From contig JAUJYZ010000191.1 of the NCBI GenBank assembly GCA_033675265.1, forward strand, positions 170,823-234,822: a stretch of DNA of 64,000 nt, written 5' to 3'. Position 1 is the stretch's first letter, and each line of letters begins with the position of its first letter. The notes under the pieces are model-generated. The model saw only the letters and a program-made list of their open reading frames with translations. It had not been told where the DNA came from and made no database searches. This DNA is from Actinostola sp. cb2023. Taxonomy: Eukaryota > Cnidaria > Anthozoa > Actiniaria > Actinostolidae. Below are positions 12,308 to 25,958 of this stretch, piece after piece. A program made the translations under genes and the position numbers.

Positions 12308-12567
12308 ACAGTGATTTGCAAAAATTCTGTAAAATCCCAATATATCGTATATATATCGATATATAGTAATTTGCATAATCCCAATTCTTTGATTTTAGCT
12401 ATTATTAAGCCTGAATCTAAACCCAAGTAACCTTTGTAGTATGTATATATGTGGAAAAAAATAACTGAAAAAATGGAACTTTAGAGGGCTTATTCATCAA
12501 TTTTATGATGGAAATTACCCGATATATTGATATATTTGATTTTTACAGAATTTTTGCAAATTGCTGT
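12308..12567. mobile_element. MITE family A, copy 2
   Basis: Ends ACAGTGATTTGCAAAAATTC and the complement at 12,567, flanked by TA. The interior matches the copy at 2225-2493 in inverted order. Confidence 0.85.
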
Positions 12568-14188
12568 ATCATTATCATAATTATAATATTTATATTATGA
12601 TATTGTTATTGCGCTATTTCCTAATTAAAAATTCATAGCGCTTACAATATCACTAAAGTAATTAGAAGAAAAAATAATATTAGTATTCGTGATTGAAAAC
12701 GAATAGTCTATATTACGAATCGAATCGTACGCGTTTTCGAATCACGTTTGTATCCACCCATCCACTGAAGCTTTGGGGAACTTGTAAGCGTTTGCCGCGA
12801 AAAAATCTCCGCGATTTCGAATGGTTTACGTGGAATTAATGGAAATTGAAGGCCTAAAAATCATTTTCAAGTGAAAAATGAATCGCTATTCATGGCTCCC
12901 TCCGTTCACATCCTCGATACGGCTTTATTCAAGCATTTCCCCCTCCATTTTGGCCTACGAAGTCGATTCGAAAACACTCGGCCTTTTGACCGAACTGACT
13001 TCAGTTTTCAAAACAAATCATTTTACGTGTTGGCGGGGCCTGAACTGTTTTCTATTTCAAATTCGTTCACTTGTTGTTCCGTTGTAGTCATTTGCTTAAA
13101 AACAATAATTAATTTCACAGATTTCAATTTTGGGGATGGAATCGGCGAAGATTTGTTGCAGCTCGTTTTAAATTTGTTAGTATTGCCGGATTGTTGACGT
13201 TAAAAGCATCTAAAACATACCTACCGATATCTTCTTCTTACCAGTGATTGCGATGCTTCAAGTTCAAGAGTCTGATCGGCCAAGAGGCTCCAGGTAAAGA
13301 TATTTACAATTGAACCAAACGTAACGTCGCTACACTGTTCTCGACCTTGTTCGTGAGCGATTCAAATGCAATTAGACCATCTGGCGGCAAGTTCATTGAA
13401 AAGTGGGAAAGCTAGGAAGCCGAAGTAGGGGGCTAAGAAAGACAACAAATAAACACTTCTGTTCATTAATATTTCCATCCCCCCACTTAATTGAACTTTC
13501 GATTGGGTTAATTTGAAGTTATGCACCAATCACATGGTTGTTAGATCTCTGCTAGCATGATCATGACGTGTACAATTCATTCCCAATTGTTTTTGTATGA
13601 GTGCCGATTCGGATGTAGTACGTATGCGCAAACGGAGGTATACTTTGATGAGATCGTCGAAACCCTGCAGTTTCTTGCTTGCCTTGTATTTTTATTTTTC
13701 AGGTTATTTTTAAACTTTCAATATTTAAGAATCTTCAAACTTTCAAAATATCATCCACTTGAATTGTGATTAACATATTTCTGACTGACATAACTCGTTT
13801 ACTTTCTTAACTTAACACTGATAACAGGCGTAGGCCGATGTTGATCGACCTGCATGCGAGATATAGATTAATAAATTGTTGAATGGTGTCATGAATAACT
13901 CAAGAGAACATCAACGCCGAAAAAAAACAAGAAGATGGATAAATTAATGTCTTTCCTGAGATCCCGTCTACACGCAATGGTACGTTTTTATTTTAAATAT
14001 ATATTTTTCCATCCGTTTTCAAACTGATTCGAAAACGGCTTTTTTGCTAGAACGCTTATTCGTTTTCACAATTTATTGAAGTTTTTATTGAAGTTTTAAT
14101 TAAAGTTTTTTTTTTGAAGTTTTCATTCAACTTTCTATTGCAATGTTTAATTTATTGAAGTTTTTATTGAAGTTTCTGAAAAATAAAG
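12568..14188. other. No gene recognised
   Basis: Short frames only; the longest (12871-13197, +) has no recognisable domain. Repeated TTTATTGAAGTTT words occur at 14070-14170. Confidence 0.5.
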
Positions 14189-14339
<151 letters not shown>

Positions 14340-14695
14340 AAACACTCAGTTCTTTCCCAAAGTCAAAGCGACAAATAGTGTTCTTGGCTTGTTTTCTATG
14401 TTGCTGCAATTTCTAAATTATTTCAGTACCATTTAATTAATTTAAAAGTGTGAATATGAATGGCGGCAGTTTTTAGTCTTACTTCAGTTTCCTAGAAATA
14501 TTAATTCATAATTAAAAGTTATCACTTCGTACACTGTCTGACTAGTCTCTGTTTACGCAGTGTGCTCGGTACACTGACTGAGTAATCTTATCTCTTAATT
14601 CTATAGCCCTACTCAGACAAGCTAGTTTATAGAACTGGGCTATGATCGATGAGAGCTGTCATAGCAATCTCGGCGCGTTCACGCGTATACGTTTT

Positions 14696-14809
14696 TACTC
14701 GGGCCCTTCCGAAGGAAGCCCGAGTTAGAAAATACACTTTATTTTTTTTTTTTTATTTTTATTATTACTCGGGCCCTTCCGAAGGAAGCCCGAGTTAGAA
14801 AATACACTT

Positions 14810-14845
<36 letters not shown>

Positions 14846-15995
14846 CAGGTGAAGGAATGACAAAAAAATGCGAAGAATGCGATGTATTTGATCCTATCGA
14901 GTTTCAAGATTTCTCATCATAGATCTTCAAGCTATTAAGTTCAGGATTGTAGTTGATCATTCCACGATGAAGCTAAGGCGCGTTTGCTTTTGTTATAAAT
15001 GAAACGACATCTTTCAGAGTGGGCCCACACGAATAGCCGTATGCTTTTGTCTGTGAAATGAGCCTGTTTAAAGCCCGTGTTTTATCGGCTGTTCTATAAC
15101 GCCTTTCCACGAACTCGAACTCATATCCAAAAATGAATTGAAAAGCAAATGAACATGACCTCGCTATGCGATGTTTGTTGCTTAATTGTAATATTACGTG
15201 TACAGTTATGTCCTTGAGTATTTATAATTAAACTCACGACCAGCGATGTAGCAACATCTATTGACAGAAAGCTATATGTACAGAAGTCATGCAAACAATC
15301 GAACCAGTCGAGTTATTTTCAGTAACTCACGATGGATGTTTATTTTATTCCACGTTTGAAAAATTCGTGTTCTTTTCAGTAAGATGACAGTTGTAAAGTG
15401 ATCCTTATCTGAGTCATACATCTATTAGGCGACCTAATTTTAGAACCGTTGATTTAAAACCGAATTTCCACGCTCAAAACAGGTCAGTGAACGGCAAAAA
15501 TACAATCGAAATCAAAACGTCCTTAGATTTTAGGGATCTATTACAGAAGAAGACGCTCAATGACGAGGGAGAATTGTGTCTGACTCATAGATAAAGATCT
15601 CCGCGGACTCTTGTTATAATTAAACTCACGACCAACGCCGGTCATGTATAACTCCATCTATTGACAGAAAGCTATATGTACAGAAGTCATGCAAACAGTC
15701 GAGCCAGTCGAGTTATTTTCAGTAACTCATGATGGATGTTTATTTTATTCCACGTTTGAAAAATTCAGAAGGAAAAGGAATAGTAAAAATCGTACTTCAA
15801 AACTACATCAAAGCATTTAAGGAAAGCAAGGTCAATAGTTCGTAAATCGAGATCGTATAGCCCTTCATCTGGCAGACATATAGTCTCCCTCGTCACGCAA
15901 CTGTCAGTCATTGTCAGGTCTCTCCTCACGCAACTGACATTGTCCTTTTCATAAGCCCGAGTGTACGCTCATTGAGCGTCTTGTTTATTTGCTGC
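14696..15995 (+). mobile_element. Dispersed element, left copy (CTCGGGCCC start)
   Basis: Starts with a small palindrome (CTCGGGCCC...GGGCCCGAG type) followed by GAGTTAGAAAATACACTT, present twice (14698 and 14767) around T-rich tracts. The body shares GATCTTCAAGCTATTAA, CTCCCTCGTCACGCAACTGT and the tail GCTCATTGAGCGTCTTGTT with 49408-50240. Both copies are in the same orientation. No coding capacity was seen. Confidence 0.55.
15228..15765 (+). repeat. Direct duplication of ~140 bp
   Basis: Positions 15228-15367 (AATTAAACTCACGACCAGCG ... CCACGTTTGAAAAATTC) recur at 15615-15765 with about 90% similarity by eye, 387 bp apart. Confidence 0.8.
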
Positions 15996-16887
15996 GAAGC
16001 CGTAAGGCGAGCAGCAACACTATTCTTGACGGTTTCCCTGTGTTTATGTTGGGATCCCTGTGTGCTAGATGCCAGCAAAAATCTCGATTTGTGTTTGTCC
16101 TGCCGGATTTTTCGGAACGTGGTCGGATCAACTTCGACAATGCTCGGACAGCAGTATACAGCATGCAGTACATGTGTCCAGCGGGGTTCATCATAAATGA
16201 TTACATACATTGTACGTTCAAAACACCTTGTAGACGATTAGTTCGTTGTTGTTTTGACCGAGGTATTCGCAGTGTAATTATGTCAAAGTCAAACTTATTT
16301 ATTGCCGGAAGCATTCATCAAGGCTACGAACGCTTTAGTGACATTTCACGGGGAAGACGATGTTTTTTATGAGTTTTTCAGCCGCCTATGATTCTATGAT
16401 TTGCTCAGAATTTACCAATCGAACAATGGACCGGTAGATCATGATGTTTGTCGAAGGAGATCGACTTTATCTGGATGCTCTTCGAAGTAGATCCATCCCT
16501 GACACAGAGGTGTTGTCCCTAAACTATCTGCCCATTATGGCATATTGGTCTTTGGAGACTAACAGTAATTATTATTTGCCTATTACGGCACAAACACATG
16601 ATTGTGATGATTCGCTTTTGGGCTGAATCACAAACAATTCTGTAACTGCATAATTATAACTTACCATATTACATTACTACAGGTTAACGCAGAATTGATT
16701 ATCTCATATGATGTACACAATAACAGAATGCTAGATACATGTATCCTAAAGGCTATGTGCACGGTGTTGACACCCAAGCGATAGTGAGCCAGATGAACGG
16801 TTCAAAACACTTTTTTCTTGTAAATGTTAGGAGGTTATCTCGAATTTTTTTTTATAGAATCATTAATTAGCATCTAAATATTTATTA

Positions 16888-16893
16888 GGAATG
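16888..16893. repeat. Target-site duplication, left
   Basis: GGAATG directly before the TIR. It recurs directly after the right TIR. The shared string is TAGGAATG if the terminal TA is counted. Confidence 0.75.
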
Positions 16894-17717
16894 TACGGAA
16901 GCCCAGGAGGGCCACTGGTGGGTTTTCGTTTTTGTTTTCGGTTTTTTGCTTTTCATTTTTCGCTTTTTGCTTTTCATTTTTCGCTTTTTGCTTTTCGTTT
17001 TTGTTTTTGTTTTTGTTTTCGGTTTTTTGCTTTTCATTTTTCGCTTTTTGCTTTTCATTTTTCGCTTTTTGCTTTTCGTTTTGGTTTTGGTTTTTGTTTT
17101 TGTTTTCGGTTTTTTGCTTTTCACTTTTCGCTTTTTGCTTTTCGTTTTTGTTTTTGTTTTCGGTTTTTTGCTTTTCATTTTTCGCTTTTTGCTTTTCATT
17201 TTTCGCTTTTTGCTTTTCATTTTTCGTTTTTTGCTTTTCAATTTTCGCTTTTTGATTTTGGTTTTGGTTTTGGTTTTGGGGATTTGGTTTTTGTTTTTGT
17301 TTTTGTTTTCGGTTTTTTGCTTTTCATTTTTCGCGTTTTGCTTTTCATTTTGGTTTTTGTTTTTGTTTTCGGTTTTTTGCTTTTCATTTTTTGCTTTTCG
17401 GTTTTTTGTTGTTGTTGTTGTTGTTGTTGTTGTTTTTTTTTTGTTTTTTTTTGTTTAACCCAAAAGACAAAAGCAAAAACCAAAACCGAAAAGACAAAAG
17501 CAAAAACCAAAACGACGAAACCAAAAACCAAAAAGACAAAAACAAAAAGCAAAAAGACAAAAACAAAAACAAAAAGACAAAAGCAAAAAGCAAAAAGACA
17601 AAAACAAAAACCAAAAAGGCAAAAACAAAAACCAAAACCATGAGTGGCCCTCCTGGGCCGGTCCATGGTGCCTTGCGAGCCACGTGATGAACAAACATGG
17701 CGGACGGCTTCGTGTTG
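16894..17717 (+). repeat. Left terminal inverted repeat, ~824 bp
   Basis: Starts TACGGAAGCCCAGGAGGG and ends at CGGCTTCGTGTTGT, matching the complement of 46826-47644 throughout. The outer 560 bp are T-rich tandem words (CTTTTTGC, TTTTCATTTTTCG, TTTTTGTTTTTG). The inner ~190 bp are A-rich (AAAAGACAAAAACAAAAAGC). CCCAGGAGGGCCACT near the outer end is inverted as AGTGGCCCTCCTGGG at 17644-17659, so each TIR is itself a foldback. A GC-rich ~60-bp inner segment ends with ACATGGCGGACGG. Confidence 0.9.
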
Positions 17718-17836
17718 TGAAGTCAAGTTCAAACGTTTGCCCCTAAAAGGTATGAACGTACGTATTTAATTAAGTTCATATGTAGCGAAGCTATACTAAC
17801 AATCCTCTATCCTCTATCCTCTATGTTAGTTTTGAA

Positions 17837-18100
17837 ATGGAATCCAAACATGTCTATATTGGTGATGTTACCCCAGGTAAAAATGTGCTCTAGTCTGTTG
17901 TAGCATAGTAAGCTTAAGCTTATATATTCAGTTAAATATATTTATCTATACAGTGTCACGAATATAACTTATTGTATTCTTCTAACACATCATTTGCAGA
18001 ACTACAAATTTCATTGGTGGACATGGTAAAGAAAAACAAAACGAATGAAATCATTGTAGATTATGCATTTGATGCACGATTTGGGGACAAAAACTTTTAG
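17837..18100 (+). CDS. Possible small two-exon gene of unknown function
   Basis: Exons 17837-17876 and 18000-18100 (GT/AG borders, matching phase) give 46 residues starting MESKHVYIGDVTP and ending DARFGDKNF with TAG. It begins about 120 bp inside the left TIR and reads inward, so the TIR could act as its promoter. No family was recognised. It could equally be a terminal fragment of a decayed gene or chance. Confidence 0.3.
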
Positions 18101-18870
18101 GGTAAAGATTGTTACACGTAACAAGGTGTAACTCGGTAACTCGGCCCAGTCCATACTCGTCAAAACACGTCCAGACCAACCTCGTTTCAAACATCTTGCT
18201 GTTTGGCATTGGATCTGTCGTTGTTTGGCGTTGGATCGAAGTAATCACGTCAATAGATTCTTGTATCAATATTTTGGTACATTGTATAACTATTTTGGGA
18301 TGCCATACTAGTAATTTACGAGCAGCAGCGAAGATCAACACAAGGTAAACGAATTATTTTTATTTGTCTTGTCAGTTCAAGTTTTCCTTCAATTTTGTGA
18401 GGTATCATTTCTACAATTTCAGAACCTTAGAACTCGATTTCAGTGTAATGACGTCTCTTTGGAGGAAAAGCATTGTTTATATGAGATTTTTTCAAAGTTG
18501 TAAGCTTTCATACATTTGTATTTATACTTATAATACATCGAATACTTATAATACATCGATTGGCCATATCATGGAGGTACGTAAAATAGCTTTACTACTA
18601 TCAACCAGATAATTAAAATGTAAGCTTACGAATTATTGTAGACAAGAGAGACTGAAAGTACCCTGGGTGCCAGGAGTTTATCGTTCTCGCTCCAGGAGTC
18701 GCCTATATTAAACTCATACATAGGTCCCTCGGCACCTACAAACTTTGATTTCGGCCTTTGCAAATTTGTCTCTGCATGTTTGCCTTGCAATGTTTTCGCC
18801 TCGAAAATGACAAGCACAATGATACTAACTTTAGAACCTCTGCCTCTGGAGCCCAGGGCAGAATGATTTT
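18101..18870. other. Between left-end ORF and transposase stop
   Basis: No gene recognised. Positions 18625-18850 read like ordinary dispersed repeat; no paired ends found. Confidence 0.4.
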
Positions 18871-21800
18871 TCAGGTTTTCTTGCCGTGTACCTTAGGTAA
18901 AACGGGTTTTTTATTATGTTTATAGCAAAGTACAGTGTACTTATTTCTCCTTCTCACCATGCGGTGGAGATAGAACATGTGATGTATTTTAGGCATTGCA
19001 CATAGGATCTTTTTGTATCTGGAAAGCCAAACAAATGTTTGTTCTGCGGCCATGGTGTTGCCCTCTGGGATATCCTCTTTCAGCTTGGATGGATTATACT
19101 TTATTTTGCACTCTTTGTCCTTATGATTCTTCAAATGAAGACAATCAATTATTTTATTGATCGATTGCCAGGCTTTGTTCCATGGTGATGGCCATGGCAA
19201 ATCTTTTCGACATATTTTCATACCATCTAAATGGCACATATTATCATATGAAAGGAAAATCTTGCTCCAATTGAAAGGATTCAAACTCTTCAAAATAGTG
19301 AAGAGCCAAGTCAGAACTATCAAGAACACCTGAGAGGGACTTTCAGACCTAAACAAGGAACAAAGAAATATTGAATAAGAAATTAATGAAATTTGATACA
19401 TGCATCTGTTCTATTATCTCCATTCATACATGTCTGATATACAGTCATTTGCAAAAATTCTGGCCGCTACGAAATATCAATATATCAATATATTGGGTGC
19501 ATTATGGGTAATTAAATAATCGAAAATTCCCCTTAAAGCGGGTTAACGCTTGGATTAGTGATGCACCCAATATATTGATATATCGTGGCGGCCAGAAATT
19601 TTGCAAATGACTGTTAATGTAATAATAATAATATTATATTTTGACTATTATGTTGTTATATAATGTTAATAACACTTTATTAAAACTTACTTGTAAAGAG
19701 GACTCCACTTGTCTATGAAACCCCCACCCCTTACAATAAACAGGTGACCTCTCGACCATTTTTGAAGTCTGGCTTTTGCACCTGTATCCTTATTACAGGT
19801 TGTGGGATTTGGTTCTGTACAGTCACCAAGTACATTATTTACTTCATCCTGCTGGTTCTCTATGAACTCAGTATTACCTAGATTACAAAAAGGGATAATG
19901 TTTAAGTTTTTCATTTCTTGTTTCTATAAAATAAGGATGACATTTACACTATGAACCATAGCGTGAATATCTAAAATACCCCCAGAATATGTTTACTGTA
20001 TTGTAAAAAATTGTAACCACAGTACTTAACAGAACAACTTTGAATCTTTGAATCTCATTTCAATATACAACCTGTCTAAGAAGCACCCAATATGTCTTGT
20101 TTCAAAACTAGCATTAATAAGATATAGCTTAGAAAAAAATAGCTTTTAAAAACTGGACATGTGTAGATTGTCTGATTGATGTCCACTTACTTTCCAATCA
20201 GACAATATGTTCGTCACAATTCATTAAAAGTGTGTGTGTGTGTGTGTGTGGGGGGGGGGGGGGAGGTTGTGTGTGTGTGTGTGTGTGGCGGGGGGGGGGG
20301 GGGGGGGGGGGGTTAGGGTGGGTTGTAAAAAACTTTGCGATGGTCTGCCAGTAGAGTACATACACATGCTTAATTTTGTGTATAAAAGGATCTCACCTTG
20401 GGACTCAACTGCACTTTTCCCAGCTGATGTCTCACTTTCAATAACTCGCAACACCTTCTCAATGGCAGCAATTTCTTTCTCCTCCACAGTTGGGTCGTCA
20501 TCAGCTGAAGTCGCTGAACTATTGTCTGGGTTACTTGTTACTACGTGGTATTCAATAGAAAAGAATGTCAAATATTCATTTGTATATTTTTAATTTACTT
20601 TACATGTTTTTCATCAGCAGAAAATAAGGTGATCTTCCATTTTGTGCTAATCAACATCCATAACTGTATTGTTGTTTTGTGCTAATCAACATCCATAACT
20701 GTATTGTTGTAGAGGTTTTAAATTGACCTTGACTTGCTCTACCTACCTACCTACCTACCTACCTACCTACCTACCTACCTACCTACCTACCTACCTACCT
20801 ACCTACCTACCTACCTACCTACCTACCTACCTACCTACCTACCTACCTACCTACCTACCTACCTACCTACCTACCTACCTACCTACCTACCTACCTACCT
20901 ACCTACCTACCTAGAGTTAATATTGATACAATCTAATGGTCAATGTGTAATAATCAAATGAAAACAAAATAACACAATGGAATTAGGATGTACCATTGTG
21001 TATTAGACTAATATCTATTTCACAGGTTAAATAAAATCACTCTACCTACCTACCTATTTAGAGAAGGTAATTTAGAAAAGCGTAAAATAGTACTAACTTT
21101 AAATAGTGTAATTTCTATTGTTTCATAAGTGCTAATTAGATATTTAGTATTCACGCTTTTCTAGTGAATTGCACTCTACTGGACATCACTGTAGATTGAC
21201 AAATGGCATATGTTCTATTTTACCTGCCTGGACACCACAGTATTTTAAAAATCCCCTCAAGTCTGTTGGTACTTTTGGATGTTTTTTCGTAAGGTAAGCA
21301 TTGTGCTCTGTGCAAAATGCTCTGCCTGGTTCTGGTGACAGTACACAGACATTTGGGTAATTCAGAAGAGGTAGCCCCTTGACGATATTCTGTTAAAAAG
21401 TGTAAAAAAAAAGAAATGAATATTTAGGGTATATGTGATCAGTTCCCATGCATACCCATGTATGTCCCATGTATGTTTCAATAAATATGTAAAACTACTA
21501 CTATACCTTGCGGTGCATCATACAATGAGCAAAGTTTAGCTTCCACTGCCCATCCACAACCCAAAGTCTTCCACAACCTACAAATGATATCATCAATCGT
21601 TTTAATGTCTCAGACCATGCAGGCACCATCATCTGTAACTATAACCAAGTGGGGACATAAAGAACCACTGAGGATTTACAAACAAACCCTGGCCTTGCAT
21701 GGCCATAATTGTCCGATGGATATGAAAGTAATAGTTTATTTCCCCCCACTTTTGCAGATGTCTCATTTAGCACTAGCTATTAATAAAATATTGTGACATA

Positions 21801-23812
21801 CCACGTCTCTTGCACAGATCAGAGCATTCTTCCGAGGGGTGATTGTATATAGTTTTTGATCTCAGTGAGTCCATATGGTCCATCACTTTCTCTCTGTCTG
21901 GGTTTCTTTTATACATACTAAACAGGTCTAGTTGTCTAATCTCCCGAGCTTCATTTTCTACTTCCCCATTCCAGAATCCAGAGGCTGCCTGTTTTTCTGT
22001 ATACTCACGATCTGCACAATATGATAGCAACACAAAATAAAGAAACATAAGATTATTTTGATGATAACGTTATATTTATATTATAATTATTTTAAAAATT
22101 GCATAACTTGAATATTTTTGTGCTGTTGTTGGTGGTGGTCAGGTGGAGGAGGTCGTTTGTATTCATTCGTTTTTTGATCTCGATAAAAGGTTCCTAATTT
22201 GCAGCAGTAGGGGATCCCCCCAGTGATAACGTATCAACGACAAAAGCTACCAGAATGTTACCTTTTTCATTTGAAATAAGTCCAAAAGCATCGTTAAATG
22301 CAGTTGAAAACCCAACAAAACTGACCCAACAATGGTTCCTGAAAATAATTATTCGATCGTTAATTAAACTCCGTATATACCTATTTCGAAAAAGGTTGTG
22401 GGAGAGAAATAGATGGGAGAATGGTCATATTCATGATCATGACTGGGGAAATGAGTAATGGAAATAGAGGTGAAAGTTGAAGGAAAATTTGAAAAGAATG
22501 TGTATTAAGCTGTTCTTTTACTGCGGTTCTCAGTATTATGCGAACTCGGACATTCAACAGTCGGCTGGAAGTTGGTTTTTCGCTGCCGTCAATCAAATTC
22601 AAAACTCAAACAAATTCAAAACTAAATACATTCTTCGACCAAATGATCCATAATTTAGCTCAAAATCATTAAGCTATTTGGTTTCCATTTAGTGGGTCTT
22701 CTGACTTTTATTTTTAAGTTTGCTAATTTTTATGTTGATAATTGACGGCAGCGAAAAACCAAGTTCGCATAATTACTGAGAATCGCAGTAAATATTTGTT
22801 GGGAAATTTACTTACGCCAATGAACAATGAAATTCGAACATTTGTCGAGAGAGATAACACGTGTCTGTGGCCTCTACATATGGACGTTGGTGCTCATAAA
22901 GTGACCATCCCGCTTGTGCCGTGCCATACTTGTCGTAATTATGGGAAGTTGCACATGCCTGACAACGTAATAATAATAATAAATTCTTAAAAACGCATAT
23001 ATATAACTGACTAACCTAACTAAAAACGCATATAAACTAACTAACCTGGCAACGTAAGGTCATCTTGTATCCTGGCACATGGCCGTTCAACGTATAAACG
23101 TCTACGTTTGTCTGATGGTGCACTGACAAAGAACTTAGACACTTTTGGCATACTTTCGTCGGAGGGCTAAGGACTATCAGGTTTCCTTCTGGGCTTTTAG
23201 GCGAGGGAAGACCAGTAAGGAGGGTCAGAGCCTGAAAACAAATATTAATACAAAGTGCTTTATATAGGCCATGTTCAAAGGAGAACGCAAGTCGATGCAA
23301 GTAAGCTTAATTTCATTGATCAGATGTCATTGTGCTCGGTTGCGCAAGTTTTTAGAAAACTTTGACGAAAATCATCCCGATCAAAGGAAAAGGAGAAAGG
23401 CTACTTTTCTTTGATTTACTTTGAGTAGAAAGGACATTTGACCAGTATGAAAACCGAGAAAAATAAACTTGCGAAGACTTTCGCAATAAGCTTAACTGAC
23501 CTTGTTCACCATTGATTCATCTTGTTCTTTTAGATCAAGGGTTTTCACTAGTTGCTTTACCAATTTAGCAGTTATGACCGTGGTGCATTGAACTATCTCT
23601 CTCAGTTTGATGACTACAGAAAGGCCAAGCTGTGAGACCAGCCAACTCTCGACGGCACGTGTCGAGTCCGCAGCAGCATTGATGTCGAAGTCATCTTCTA
23701 AAGTACAGCGCTCAAATTCACGATATGTACTCTGAAAAGCTACCTCATCCTCCACAGAAGACTTTAAACTGTCTATAAAATCGTTCACGCTGACTTTTTT
23801 GCGTTTTGACAT
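18871..23812 (-). CDS. KDZ-like DDE transposase with CxC zinc ribbon, 657 aa
   Basis: Ten exons, in order of transcription: 23501-23812, 23046-23231, 22816-22958, 22262-22338, 21802-22011, 21507-21577, 21224-21389, 20397-20540, 19691-19877, 18871-19348. All have GT/AG borders, the phases are consistent, and the 657-codon frame has no stop. Two CxxC pairs (C132-C135 and C165-C168) form a zinc ribbon like the cysteine clusters of KDZ transposases. Candidate catalytic residues are D318 (LWVVDGQWK), D534 (LSYDNMCH) and E601 ([11 protein letters not shown]), followed by RRRNKYT. This order and spacing fit the Kyakuja-Dileera-Zisupton superfamily. Expected role: nuclear cut-and-paste transposition at the TIRs. 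The start is the first ATG, with an acidic N-terminus. Introns hold MITEs and microsatellites, but coding sequence looks undamaged. Confidence 0.85.
19441..19614. mobile_element. MITE family B (ACAGTCATTTGCAAAAATTC ends), copy 1
   Basis: Ends ACAGTCATTTGCAAAAATTC, then TGGCCGC, inverted at 19,614. Lies in the last intron of the transposase. Core ATATATCAATATATTGGGTG is shared with family A. Confidence 0.85.
20229..20314. repeat. GT and poly-G tract in transposase intron
   Basis: (GT)n, G runs of 11-22 and again (GT)n. It lies just past a transposase splice donor. Confidence 0.95.
20739..20913. repeat. CTAC tetranucleotide tract, ~44 units
   Basis: Uninterrupted CTAC repeats in a transposase intron; small degraded runs recur at 21040-21053. 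Confidence 0.98.
21059..21178. mobile_element. Small MITE (AATTTAGAAAAGCG ends)
   Basis: AATTTAGAAAAGCGT is inverted as ACGCTTTTCTAGTGAATT; interior has AATAGTACTAA. Relative of 32047-32191 and 40061-40204. Confidence 0.65.
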
Positions 23813-25089
23813 TTTTTCAAAGCTAAAGAAACTGATTTTAAAATTATTCCGTCTCTGGCGACTCTGGCAAGTTGCCGGTTTGCTACACGTACGTGACCCC
23901 CATGCAGGGGGAGATACTCAGGGGTTTGAAATTAGCGGCTTGGGACTTTTTGGGTTATAAATTTTCTGGTGGCCTTTTTTTGATAGAAATGATTTTGGCA
24001 AGGACTTTTTGGGGGTTTGATAAAAATGATATCCTAACCATTCTCGATTTTATATAAAACGATTTAATTTATGCATCAGAAATGTTATTGTTTATATTAT
24101 CAGAAAACCAGTTTGTAGTATAAAGTCCATAGTCTGCCTAATGTTTTGTGACAGATGTACGATGAACAAATAAAAGTGGACGCATAAACTATCTCGCATT
24201 CTCTTGGTGTTTTTACTTTATTTTTTTTATGCGGAGAAAAAATTGAGTTTTTGGGGTTATGTTCTGGGCCGTTGGACTTTTTGGGGATCTTGTTTTTGCG
24301 TAATGGACTTTTTGGGGGTTAAAAAGTTAGGCCTCATTCGCAATGAGCACTGTACTATCACTATTACTAGTGGGGCGGATCTAGAATTTTGAAATGGGGT
24401 TCCCGCATGGTCATCCGTAAATTTTTGATTTCTAAGCCTCTGAAAAAAGCTCAGGCCGACTGAAACGCCATTTCCTGCACTTTGCAGCCGTTCTGTTTCG
24501 GGATCCTTGTGCTCCCTCGAGCATTTATATGAGTGCTTATAAATCGATTTCATTCTACTGTTTTGAGCGACAAAATCGAAGGACTAAGGGGGGGCTCCCA
24601 CGGTATCAAAAGACATAGTGCCCAGGACCCATGTATGACCTCACCAAATGCACATCAAAAATCATAGCAAAAATATGCAACAGCCAACACATCAGCCAAG
24701 GAAATATTTTATTGCATACTGTATACTGGGATATACTTTATAAAATAATATGCCTGACAAAGTAACCCAATGGCCCGACCAAAACAAAAAAAAAGACTTT
24801 CAGAATGGCAATCACTACCTGGAACTGACTTACATGTACATGTAAGTAAGGTAATAATATTATCGGTCAAACATTGATTGTTGAAAGGGAATAGTATTTT
24901 GAACCTACAGTTAGCTAGCACATATAAAATAAACTGTAAATACAACCATTCAGATCTCCTCTACTAGTCGTGGCAATTAATTACCAAAATATAAACTGAT
25001 CATGTCAGTATCGTACAGTATATATATATACGTACAGTGGACATGCACTCATATTAACACATGTCAATAGATGTAGTTCATTACAGTTG
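23813..25089. other. Spacer between transposase start and ATPase stop
   Basis: Presumed transposase promoter. The words GACTTTTTGGG and TTTTTGGGG recur at 23945-24015 and 24245-24320, hinting at a decayed tandem or inverted repeat. No gene recognised. Confidence 0.45.
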
Positions 25090-25958
25090 TCATGTCCTCT
25101 TCTTCATGCTTTTCTTGCATGTGGGGCAGTACCTAGGAATGCAAATAAATAGATGTTATTGGCTGATGACATCTAGTTAGCACACAATGTTTTGCTTTGT
25201 ATTTTAAGAAGTTCAAGTTAATAATTTAGGACTCATTTGACATGCATTTTGGGGGGTTTTGTGATGCCATATCCAGGATAGAAGAATCTAGACAATCGAT
25301 ACTTACCAAGGATTTGCCTTAGGAACAGACTGAAGATTGAGACACTTAAGATGAAAATACCTATTTCCCGGACACTGAAATTAAAAATGAAAATTTGTGA
25401 CAACTTTGGGGAATTGAATAGATTAATTATAATGTAATAATACAGTATTTAGTAATGTTGTTGCATTCCCATTGCATAAATATGAGCCTGACATTACCTT
25501 TTCTTTTTTCCCCTTGTTCTCGCAGATTACCATGGTGTTTTCTTCCTCTTCAGTAGGTTTTCTCTGCAAAGATTAAGTTACAAACTAGGGTCATATCACA
25601 GTGATTATATATATAGGTAAAGGGGTTGAAGGTATGAGTCATGATCCGATCAAAAAAGGCTTGTAGCATGTGCAAATTAAGATTCAGCTGTAGATGTGAT
25701 TTGTGATTTATGATTTATAAAATATATAGAAAATATGTTACAAATTTTTTTCAAATAATTTTCTTTAATATTAATCCAATCCAATACCTGCTTGCAGAGA
25801 CAATACTTGTAAACTTGCTTTTCTGTTATCAGATAAAAGGAAAACATATTAGTGATTACTTTATTACTTTACTTTACTTTACACTTAACTTTACGTTACT
25901 TTACTAAAATACTTTACTAAACACACTTTACTTTACTTTACTTACTTTACACTTTACT

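Noticed and set aside
15926..16372. ORFs of 94 and 127 codons
   Set aside because: Overlap on opposite strands over repeat tails; no recognisable protein.
16749..16893. Target-site duplication for the outer element
   Set aside because: Bases outside 16749 and 49321 do not match in a convincing way.
16885..17732. Lys-rich and Phe-rich ORFs in the left TIR
   Set aside because: Low-complexity T/A tracts open in several frames on both strands; the same occurs in the right TIR.
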